Assembly: GCA_002362155.1 (NCBI GenBank)
Contig: DETN01000163.1
Coordinates: 1-11,798 of the forward strand
From: Lachnospiraceae bacterium UBA3287
GTDB lineage: Bacteria; Bacillota; Clostridia; Lachnospirales; Lachnospiraceae
Length of the DNA stretch: 11,798 nt
Direction of reading: 5' to 3'
The translations under genes were made by a program, and so were the position numbers. Each line of letters starts with the position of its first letter. Positions within the stretch are counted from its first letter, which is position 1. This document shows, piece by piece, positions 1 through 6,279 of the stretch. The notes beneath the pieces were generated by a model, which worked only from the letters and a program-made list of their open reading frames with translations, had not been told where the DNA came from and did not search any database.

Positions 1-29
1 CGGAGAGATGCCTTTTTTTTCGGAAGTGA

Positions 30-731
30 ATGGGCATGAACAGCAAAGATTCAAAGACAGGAGGCGGAAGGCTCCTGCTTCACCCCGGCCGCTTCGACGG
101 CTGTATTTTCGATATGGACGGATCCCTGGTGGATTCCATGTGGGTCTGGACGGCCATAGACAGGGAATTCCTGGGACGGCACGGCTATGAGGTGCCCGAA
201 GGCTTTCAGAAGGATCTGGGAGGCATGTCCCTGAAGGAGATGTCCTACTATTTCAAAAAGAGATTTTCCCTTCCCGCTTCCCCGGAAGAGATCCAGGAGG
301 AGTGGAACCGCATGGCCTTTTACAAGTACCGGCATGAGGTGCCCTTAAAGCCCGGGGCGGAGGCCCTTCTGGCATGGCTTAAGGAACATCACATAAAGGC
401 CGGCATCGCCACCAGCAACTCCAGAAAGCTGGCGGAGGCCCTGCTGGAATCCCTGGGCCTTTCCGCCTGTTTCCAGGCGGTGGTCACGGGAGACGAGGTG
501 ACAAAGGGAAAGCCGGACCCGGAGATCTACCTGAAGGCCAGCAGAAAGATGGGCGCGGATCCGGACAGATGCCTGGTCTTCGAGGACATCGTTCCCGGCC
601 TTCAGGCAGGCCTTGCCGCCGGCATGGAGGTCTGCAGTGTATGGGACAGGGCCTCCGCCGGAAAGCAGCAGGAAAAGGAAGCCCTGGCCCACTATTCCAT
701 CCGGGACTTCAGAGACATAGAGTACGCATAG
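30..731 (+). CDS. HAD-superfamily hydrolase (beta-phosphoglucomutase / phosphoglycolate phosphatase-like)
   Basis: A 233-residue cytosolic protein of the haloacid dehalogenase superfamily, Mg-dependent phosphatases or phosphomutases acting on small phosphorylated metabolites. All four HAD motifs are visible. Motif I is DMDGSLVDS at residues 28-36, with nucleophile D28 and acid/base D30. Motif II is T128/S129 in ATSNS. Motif III is the lysine in KGKPDP near 159-161, and motif IV is E185-D186 in VFEDIVPG. The helical stretch between motifs I and II (about 36-108) is a C1-type cap, as in Gph/PgmB-type enzymes. Length fits the family. ATG at 30 has GGA at 22-24, five bases upstream. ATG at 36 is also possible, and the first 20 residues are not conserved in a way that decides. 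The stop codon overlaps the ribosome site of the next gene. The substrate cannot be read from sequence. Confidence 0.9.
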   Translation: MGMNSKDSKTGGGRLLLHPGRFDGCIFDMDGSLVDSMWVWTAIDREFLGRHGYEVPEGFQKDLGGMSLKEMSYYFKKRFSLPASPEEIQEEWNRMAFYKYRHEVPLKPGAEALLAWLKEHHIKAGIATSNSRKLAEALLESLGLSACFQAVVTGDEVTKGKPDPEIYLKASRKMGADPDRCLVFEDIVPGLQAGLAAGMEVCSVWDRASAGKQQEKEALAHYSIRDFRDIEYA

Positions 732-742
732 GAGTTCAGCAA

Positions 743-1303
743 ATGGTTAAAAAAGGCAGCTACGGATATATCCGGTCCGCAAGGATCCGGAAAACGGTCA
801 CGGCCCTGATTCTGACCGCAGCCGCGGCCCTGGTCTATTTCGGAGCCAGGCATTATTTTCAGACGTCCAAAAACATCTTTACCATCATGGCGGCCCTCAT
901 GTGCCTGCCGGCAGGCAGAGCCATACTGGACGTGGTCATGTTCTTTAAGGCCCCCTGCTGCAGCGAAGAGGCCATGAAGGAGATCGGGAAAGTGATCGGA
1001 AAGACCCCGGGCGCCTATGATCTTTATCTGACCACCTATGAGAAGAACTTTTCCTTAAGCCATGCCTTCGTATCCTCCGGGTCCCTGCTGGCGCTTACGG
1101 AAGATGCGTCATGCGATATACCGGCGGCCCAGGCCCATATCCGCAGATCCATGGAAACGGACGGCTTTAAGGGCTATACCGTCAAGATCTTCTCCGACAG
1201 GGCAAAATACCTGCAGAGGCTTTCAGACATTACCCAAAAGGACCTTCCCAAAGATCCCCATGCGGACGGGATCCTGACGCTGCTGAAGCAGATCTCTCTG
1301 TAA
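743..1303 (+). CDS. Small membrane protein of unknown function
   Basis: A 186-residue protein I cannot assign to a function. The N-terminus is basic (MVKKGSYGYI...). Two hydrophobic segments follow at about residues 18-36 and 45-68, long enough to span the membrane as a hairpin. After them comes a soluble domain of about 115 residues (about 70-186), containing a CC pair at 72-73 and no enzymatic motif I recognise. The positive N-terminus suggests that both ends lie in the cytoplasm. From memory, similar two-helix proteins sit beside RluA-type genes in Lachnospiraceae; this is recollection, not a search. I chose ATG 743 because GGAG at 731-734 lies eight bases upstream and because the open frame further upstream (from 569) only overlaps the HAD gene. 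It is followed after 12 bases by the pseudouridine synthase gene, so the two are probably cotranscribed. Confidence 0.75.
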   Translation: MVKKGSYGYIRSARIRKTVTALILTAAAALVYFGARHYFQTSKNIFTIMAALMCLPAGRAILDVVMFFKAPCCSEEAMKEIGKVIGKTPGAYDLYLTTYEKNFSLSHAFVSSGSLLALTEDASCDIPAAQAHIRRSMETDGFKGYTVKIFSDRAKYLQRLSDITQKDLPKDPHADGILTLLKQISL

Positions 1304-1315
1304 AAAGGAGGTCTT

Positions 1316-2344
1316 ATGAAAGAGATCAGAGTGGAAAAGGGAGAAGACGGGCAGCGCCTGGACAAGTTCGTAAAACGAAAACTGTCCTATGCCCCCTCTT
1401 CCTTTGTTTACAAGATGCTCAGGAAAAAGAACATCACCCTGAACGGCAAAAAGGCGGAGGGAAATGAAATCCTGTCTCCCGGCGACCGGGTGACCTTCTT
1501 TCTTTCCGATGAGACTTTTGACAAGTTTCATCTGGGAACGGATCTGTCTGCCCCGGAAGGGGAGGGCAGAGACGAGGCTGACCGGAAAGCTGTATCGGAC
1601 ATCATTTCAGAGGGAAAGAAGGCAGGCAGCCTGAAGGTCCTGTATGAGGATAGAGATGTTCTGCTGGTCATAAAGCCTGCCGGGATCCTGTCCCAGAAGG
1701 CGGCTACGGGAGATGTGTCCGTCAATGAATGGCTCCTTTCCTATCTGCTGGAAAAGGCAGAGGATCCCCTTTTTCTGTACAGGTCCTTCAGGGAGTTCAG
1801 GCCCTCCGTCTGCAACCGCCTGGACCGGAATACGGGCGGGATCCTGATCTGCGCCAAGTCCCTGACCGGAAGCCGGGTCATGACGGGCCTCATCCGGGAC
1901 AGAAAGATACGCAAGTTCTACCGCATGGTGGTGGTGGGAGAAATGGAGCAGGGCGGCAGGATCGAAGGCTGGATCAGCAAGGATCATGCCCTGAACAAAG
2001 TCACTTTTTCCCCTGAAAGGATCCCGGATGCGGATTACAGCAGGACCGTTTACCGGCCCATCCGGAAAGGAAACGGCCTGACCCTGGTGGAAGCGGAGCT
2101 GATCACGGGACGCAGCCACCAGCTCCGCGTCCAGTTCGCCCATCTGGGCTGTCCCATCGCGGGAGATCCCAAATACGGAGACAGGGAGAAGATGCAGGAT
2201 CTTATGGACCGTTTCCATATCCGCAGGCAGCTGCTCTACTGCTGCCGCCTGGAGTTTCCCCTCCTTGAGGGAGACTGCAGCGCCCTGTCCGGACGGAAAA
2301 TCGAAGCGCCCCTGCCGGCTCTCTATACCAGGATCCTGAAGTGA
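1316..2344 (+). CDS. RluA-family RNA pseudouridine synthase with S4 domain
   Basis: A 342-residue enzyme that isomerises specific uridines to pseudouridine in ribosomal or transfer RNA. An S4 RNA-binding domain occupies residues 1-65 (RLDKFVKRKL, then the IxLNGKK turn). A charged linker of about 40 residues follows, then the RluA catalytic domain (about 105-342). The catalytic loop is NRLDRNTGG at 168-175 with catalytic D170; the family consensus is HRLDxxTSG, so two flanking residues differ while the aspartate is kept. The second signature, GRSHQLRVQFAHLG, is at 265-278, followed by PIAGDPKYG at 280-288. AAAGGAGG at 1304-1311 is a very strong ribosome site, four bases before ATG. Which RNA position it modifies cannot be told, because this group has several paralogues in Clostridia. 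Confidence 0.93.
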   Translation: MKEIRVEKGEDGQRLDKFVKRKLSYAPSSFVYKMLRKKNITLNGKKAEGNEILSPGDRVTFFLSDETFDKFHLGTDLSAPEGEGRDEADRKAVSDIISEGKKAGSLKVLYEDRDVLLVIKPAGILSQKAATGDVSVNEWLLSYLLEKAEDPLFLYRSFREFRPSVCNRLDRNTGGILICAKSLTGSRVMTGLIRDRKIRKFYRMVVVGEMEQGGRIEGWISKDHALNKVTFSPERIPDADYSRTVYRPIRKGNGLTLVEAELITGRSHQLRVQFAHLGCPIAGDPKYGDREKMQDLMDRFHIRRQLLYCCRLEFPLLEGDCSALSGRKIEAPLPALYTRILK

Positions 2345-2392
2345 TCCTGTGAAAGGAAGGCCGGAAGACAGGGCATAAAGAAGGAGTTTCAG

Positions 2393-2950
2393 ATGCCCAC
2401 ATGGTCATCCAGAGGCCTGCGCGGTTCCGTTTTCGAGGAACTGATCAACAGGACCAACGAAAAATACAGGGAAAAGGGCCTGGCCCTGATCCAGAAGATC
2501 CCAACGCCCATCACCCCCATACAGATGGACAAGGAATCCCGCCATATCACCCTGGCCTATTTCGAAAGAAAAAGCACGGTGGACTATATAGGCGCGGTCC
2601 AGGGCATTCCCGTCTGCTTCGACGCCAAGGAGTGCGCCACCCATACCTTCAGCCTCCAGAACATCCATGAGCATCAGGTCCGCTTCATGCAGGAATTCGA
2701 GGCCCAGCAGGGCATCGCCTTCTTCCTGATCAGCTTTACAAAGGACGATACCTATTATTATCTGCCTTTCAGACATTTTCTCCCCTTCTGGGAGAGGGCG
2801 CAGCAGGGCGGGCGGAAAAGCTTCCGCTACGATGAACTGGATCTGACCTGGATCCTGCCCAGATCCGCGGGAGTCATGGTCCCCTACCTGGAGATGATCA
2901 ACAAGGACCTGATCGAGCGGGAGGCCTCCGGGGAGGAGCAGGGGGGCTGA
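2393..2950 (+). CDS. recU: Holliday junction resolvase RecU
   Basis: A 185-residue homologue of RecU, the Firmicute endonuclease that cuts four-way DNA junctions in recombination and segregation. Recognised from the family landmarks in order: RGLRGSVFEELINRTN (7-22), IQKIPTPI (33-40), AYFERKSTVDYIG (55-67), CFDAKE (75-80), SLQNIHEHQ (87-95), GIAFFLISF (107-115), and FWERAQQGGRKS (132-143). By my alignment the metal-site residues are D64, D77 and K79, equivalent to D88, E101 and K103 of the Bacillus subtilis enzyme, so one glutamate is an aspartate here. AAGGAG at 2381-2386 lies six bases before ATG. In Bacillus recU pairs with a penicillin-binding protein gene; here it sits between an RluA gene and the his operon. 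Confidence 0.9.
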   Translation: MPTWSSRGLRGSVFEELINRTNEKYREKGLALIQKIPTPITPIQMDKESRHITLAYFERKSTVDYIGAVQGIPVCFDAKECATHTFSLQNIHEHQVRFMQEFEAQQGIAFFLISFTKDDTYYYLPFRHFLPFWERAQQGGRKSFRYDELDLTWILPRSAGVMVPYLEMINKDLIEREASGEEQGG

Positions 2951-2957
2951 AAAGAAG

Positions 2958-2987
2958 TTGACAGGCAGCCGCCGCAGACTTTATAGT
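2958..2987 (+). promoter_or_regulatory. Promoter of the his operon
   Basis: A perfect -35 box TTGACA (2958-2963), an 18-base spacer, then TATAGT (2982-2987), a five-of-six match to the -10 consensus. Transcription would start near 2994, about 60 bases before the hisZ ATG. This is the only strong sigma-A-type promoter I see between recU and hisZ, and it starts immediately after the recU stop. Confidence 0.7.
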
Positions 2988-2997
2988 TAATAAGTCT
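2976..2997. promoter_or_regulatory. Inverted repeat around the his -10 box (candidate operator)
   Basis: AGACTT (2976-2981) and AAGTCT (2992-2997) are perfect inverted arms, separated by ten bases that contain the whole -10 box. A dyad in this place is where a repressor would block RNA polymerase. That it is an operator, and that it responds to histidine, is inference. Six-base arms can also arise by chance. Confidence 0.4.
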
Positions 2998-3004
2998 TTT
3001 ATGA

Positions 3005-3028
3005 CAGTGCGCTAACGAATTAGCACTG
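3005..3028 (+). promoter_or_regulatory. Hairpin in the hisZ 5' leader
   Basis: GCTAA (3011-3015) and TTAGC (3020-3024) pair across a CGAA loop. CAGT (3005-3008) and ACTG (3025-3028) extend the stem beyond a two-base bulge. It lies between the predicted transcription start and the hisZ ribosome site (GAGG, 3043-3046). It has no U-tract, so it is not an intrinsic terminator. It could be a second operator half or an RNA stem affecting stability or translation. Confidence 0.4.
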
Positions 3029-3055
3029 CATCTTACTAAAGCGAGGAAAGCTTCC

Positions 3056-4204
3056 ATGAGCATCCATACACCGGAAAAATATCACGAACTGCTTCATACG
3101 CCGGACGGCGTCAGAGATATATACGGAAAAGAAAATGCCAGAAAGCAGAAGGTCCTGTCCAGGGTCCTTGAGGCCATGCATCTCTACGGCTACGAGGATC
3201 TGCAGACCCCTGCCTTCGAATATTTCGATGTCTTCTCCAGGGAGATCGGCACCACCCCTTCCAGGGACCTTTACAAGTTTTTTGACGCCGAGGGTAATAC
3301 CCTGACCCTGCGGCCCGACTTTACGCCCCCTGTGGCCAGGTGCGTCGCCAAGTATTTCATGGACGAGAAGAATCCCCTGCGCTTCTGCTATCAGGGCTCC
3401 GCTTTCGTCAATACCTCGGCCCTCCAGGGCAAGCGCAGCGAATCCACCCAGACCGGAGTGGAACTGATCAACGACCCTTCGGTCTACGCGGATGCGGAAA
3501 TGATCGCCCTTTTAGTGGAATGTCTGCAGAAGGCAGGCCTTTCCGATTTCCAGATCAGTATCGGAAACGTGGAATATTTCAAGGGCGTATGCCAGGCCGC
3601 CGGCCTGGACCCGGATACGGAGCGGTCTCTCAGGGATTATATATCGGGAAAGAACTATTTTGCTGCGGAGGATCTTTTAAAGAGCCGGGGCATGAAGGCA
3701 TCCCAGAGGGACGAGTTCCTCAGGATCGCGGATTTCATGGATGACAGAGAGGCCCTGAAAAAGGTCAGGGAGGCCACAGGAAACGAAAGGTCAAGGAAGG
3801 CCATTGACCGCCTGATTGATCTCTGCAGGGTCATCGAAGCCTACGGCTACGGAAGATATATCAGCTTTGACCTGACCCTCCTGTCCAAGTATCATTATTA
3901 TACCGGGGTGATCTTCAAGGGATATACCTACGGCACCGGAGAAGCCATTGCCACAGGCGGCCGCTACGACGGTCTTCTGGCCCATTTCGGCAAGGACGCT
4001 CCTTCCATCGGCTTCATGATCCAGATCGACGCCCTGCTGGAAGCCATGCAGAGGCAGAAGATCGAGATCCCGGTGGATTCACATATGGAAAAGATCGAAT
4101 ACAGACCGGAAACCTACGATGCATGCCTTGAAAAGGCCATCCGCCTGCGCAGGGAGGGCATAAGGACCCTTCTTGTTCCTGCCGCAGAAAAGCAGGAAGC
4201 ATAG
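3056..4204 (+). CDS. hisZ: ATP phosphoribosyltransferase regulatory subunit HisZ
   Basis: A 382-residue paralogue of histidyl-tRNA synthetase that does not charge tRNA. It binds the short HisG to form the hetero-octameric ATP phosphoribosyltransferase and gives it histidine feedback control. Class II synthetase-fold landmarks: TPDGVRDIYG (15-24), TPAFEYFDVF (51-60), TLRPD (84-88), motif 2-like LRFCYQGSAF (108-117), YYTGVIFKGYTYG (281-293), and motif 3-like GGRYDGLLAHFG (301-312). The anticodon-binding domain of true HisRS is absent, as expected. The end, after IRTLLVPAAEKQEA, looks about 35-40 residues shorter than the clostridial HisZ proteins I remember, so the tail may be truncated. GAGG at 3043-3046 is nine bases before ATG. 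hisG follows after 30 bases, which is the usual pairing. Confidence 0.93.
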   Translation: MSIHTPEKYHELLHTPDGVRDIYGKENARKQKVLSRVLEAMHLYGYEDLQTPAFEYFDVFSREIGTTPSRDLYKFFDAEGNTLTLRPDFTPPVARCVAKYFMDEKNPLRFCYQGSAFVNTSALQGKRSESTQTGVELINDPSVYADAEMIALLVECLQKAGLSDFQISIGNVEYFKGVCQAAGLDPDTERSLRDYISGKNYFAAEDLLKSRGMKASQRDEFLRIADFMDDREALKKVREATGNERSRKAIDRLIDLCRVIEAYGYGRYISFDLTLLSKYHYYTGVIFKGYTYGTGEAIATGGRYDGLLAHFGKDAPSIGFMIQIDALLEAMQRQKIEIPVDSHMEKIEYRPETYDACLEKAIRLRREGIRTLLVPAAEKQEA

Positions 4205-4234
4205 GTTTTACGAAAAATCGAGGATACAAGAAAA

Positions 4235-4933
4235 ATGAACAACACCATGCAGCCCCTTTCCGGGGACCGTTCCCAGTATCTGACCATAGCCCTGACCAAG
4301 GGAAGACTGGCGGATCAGACCATGGCCCTTCTGGAAAAGGCAGGCTATTACTGTGAAGAACTGGGCAACAAGAAATCCAGAAAGCTGATCTTTACCAACG
4401 AGGAGCAGAAGCTCCGCTTTTTCCTGTCCAAGGGACCGGATGTTCCCACCTACGTGGAATACGGGGCGGCGGACATCGGCGTGACGGGATCGGATATCAT
4501 CATAGAAGAGAACCGCAGGGTCTACGAAGTCCTGGACATGGAGTTCGGCAGATGCACCATGTGCGTGGCAGGGCCCGAATCCGCAAGGGAGCTGCTGCAG
4601 CACCACGAGAGGATCCGCGTTGCTTCCAAATATCCCAACATTGCCAGGGACTATTTCTATAACAGGAAGCACCAGACCGTGGACATCATCAAGCTCAACG
4701 GATCCGTGGAGCTGGGGCCCATCGTGGAACTGGCGGACGTGATCGTGGATATCGTGGAGACAGGATCCACCTTAAAGGCCAACCGCCTGAAGGTCCTGGA
4801 GGAGGTCTGTCCCATTTCGGCCCGCATGATCGTCAACCAGGTGTCCATGACCATGAAGGCCCAGAGGATCCGGGAGGTCATCTCCAGGGTCAGGGAAGTG
4901 GTCAATTCTGAAAAGCAGGAGAATCAGCAGTAA
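4235..4933 (+). CDS. hisG: ATP phosphoribosyltransferase catalytic subunit, short form
   Basis: Catalyses the first committed step of histidine synthesis: ATP plus PRPP to phosphoribosyl-ATP. At 232 residues it is the short HisG type, lacking the C-terminal regulatory domain, and therefore needs HisZ, encoded just upstream. Visible motifs are LTKGRL near the start (20-25), YGAADIGVTGSD (76-87), and the PRPP-binding region DIVETGSTLKANRL (172-185). Periplasmic-binding-like two-lobe fold is known for the family. The ribosome site is moderate: GAGGA at 4220-4224, ten bases before ATG 4235. A second ATG at codon 5 is possible. The stop is 16 bases before hisD, so translation is probably coupled within the operon. 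Confidence 0.95.
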   Translation: MNNTMQPLSGDRSQYLTIALTKGRLADQTMALLEKAGYYCEELGNKKSRKLIFTNEEQKLRFFLSKGPDVPTYVEYGAADIGVTGSDIIIEENRRVYEVLDMEFGRCTMCVAGPESARELLQHHERIRVASKYPNIARDYFYNRKHQTVDIIKLNGSVELGPIVELADVIVDIVETGSTLKANRLKVLEEVCPISARMIVNQVSMTMKAQRIREVISRVREVVNSEKQENQQ

Positions 4934-4949
4934 GATTCCGGAGGACAGT

Positions 4950-6239
4950 ATGAGAATCGTCAGATTAACGGAAGATACAAAGAAAGAAGCCCTGGAGGCC
5001 CTGATCGGCAGGAGCCCGTCGGGCTACGAGGAGCAGGAAAAGGCGGTCAGGGAGATCATTGAAGAGATCCGGACCAGGGGAGACGAAGCCCTCTTTGCCT
5101 ATGAAAAGAAGTTCGACAGATGCGATCTTACAAAGGAGACCGTAAGGGTCAGCAGGGAAGAAATCGAAGAAGCCTATGCCGCCCTGGATCCCGCCTTTAT
5201 CGAAGTCCTTAAAAAAGCAGCGGCCAACATCCGGGATTATCACGAAAAGCAGAAGGTCAACTCCTGGATCACCACCAGGGAGGACGGGGTCATCCTGGGC
5301 CAGAAGATCACCCCCATCGAGGTCTCGGGCTGCTATGTCCCCGGCGGAAGAGCGGCCTATCCCTCCAGCGTTCTGATGAACGTGGTTCCCGCCAAAGTGG
5401 CGGGCGTTTCCCATATCATGGTGGCCACGCCGCCAAACGCCCAGGGCAAAGTCACTCCCGGCACCATCGTGGCGGCGGACATAGCCGGCGCGGACGCCAT
5501 CTACAAGTGCGGCGGCGCCCAGGCCATCGCGGCCATGGCCTACGGTACGGAGTCAATTCCCAGAGCCGACAAGATCACCGGCCCCGGCAATATCTATGTG
5601 GCCCTGGCCAAAAAAGCCTGCTTCGGCGTAACAGGCATCGATTCCGTGGCCGGTCCCTCCGAGATCCTGGTGATCGCCGACGAAACGGCAAACGCCAGGT
5701 ATGTGGCGGCAGACCTCCTGTCCCAGGCGGAGCACGATCCCATGGCTTCCGCCATCCTTCTGACCACCAGCATGGAACTGGCAGAGCAGGTCTCTGATGA
5801 GATCGACGGATTCCTGAAGACCCTGTCCAGGGCAAAGATCATAGAAGAGTCCCTGGAGTCCTACGGCTATATCTTCGTCAGCGAAAGCATGGACGATCTT
5901 GTGGACGCTGCCAACACCATCGCATCCGAGCATCTGGAGATCGTAACAAAGGATCCCTTCCAGCTCATGACCAGGATCAGGAACGCCGGCGCCATCTTCC
6001 TGGGGACCTATTCTTCCGAGCCCCTGGGCGACTATTTCGCCGGCCCCAACCACATCCTGCCCACCAACGGGACTGCCAGGTTCTTCTCCCCTCTGGGCGT
6101 GGACCAGTTCATCAAAAGGACCTCCATCATTTCCTATTCCAGGGAAGCGCTGGAAAAGGTCCATAAGGATATAGAACTCTTTGCGGAAAACGAAGGCCTT
6201 ACGGCCCACGCCAACTCCATCCGGGTCAGATTTGAGTGA
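4950..6239 (+). CDS. hisD: Histidinol dehydrogenase
   Basis: A 429-residue Zn- and NAD-dependent enzyme that oxidises L-histidinol through the aldehyde to L-histidine, the last two oxidation steps of the pathway. Signature stretches: GCYVPGGRAAYPSSV (127-141), ITGPGNIYVALAKK (209-222), DSVAGPSEILVIAD (231-244), SEHLEIV (326-332), and GPNHILPT (365-372). Catalytic residues align as E327 and H328. The zinc ligands align as Q259, H262, D361 and H420, all present, so the enzyme looks functional. Length is normal. GGAGG at 4939-4943 lies six bases before ATG 4950. It is third in the his operon, 40 bases ahead of hisIE. Confidence 0.97.
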   Translation: MRIVRLTEDTKKEALEALIGRSPSGYEEQEKAVREIIEEIRTRGDEALFAYEKKFDRCDLTKETVRVSREEIEEAYAALDPAFIEVLKKAAANIRDYHEKQKVNSWITTREDGVILGQKITPIEVSGCYVPGGRAAYPSSVLMNVVPAKVAGVSHIMVATPPNAQGKVTPGTIVAADIAGADAIYKCGGAQAIAAMAYGTESIPRADKITGPGNIYVALAKKACFGVTGIDSVAGPSEILVIADETANARYVAADLLSQAEHDPMASAILLTTSMELAEQVSDEIDGFLKTLSRAKIIEESLESYGYIFVSESMDDLVDAANTIASEHLEIVTKDPFQLMTRIRNAGAIFLGTYSSEPLGDYFAGPNHILPTNGTARFFSPLGVDQFIKRTSIISYSREALEKVHKDIELFAENEGLTAHANSIRVRFE

Positions 6240-6279
6240 CCCGGCCGCAATTACCCTTCATTCTTCAAAGGAGGCCCCT

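Noticed and set aside
1..29. T-run at 13-20 as the tail of a terminator from an upstream gene
   Set aside because: No stem can be seen within the few bases available, so it cannot be judged.
569..742. Upstream extension of the small membrane protein in the same frame
   Set aside because: It lies inside the HAD gene, has no ribosome site at its ATG, and encodes nothing conserved. ATG 743 has a good ribosome site.
3005..3028. CIRCE heat-shock operator
   Set aside because: The half-site words are similar, but the order is reversed and the spacing wrong, and a his operon is not a chaperone target.
2951..3055. T-box riboswitch or leader-peptide attenuator before hisZ
   Set aside because: The leader is only about 60 bases after the predicted start, with no T-box sequence, no run of histidine codons and no terminator.
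6181..6279. N-terminal extension of HisIE starting inside hisD
   Set aside because: AAAGGAGG at 6267-6274 points to ATG 6280, and HisF-like similarity begins there.
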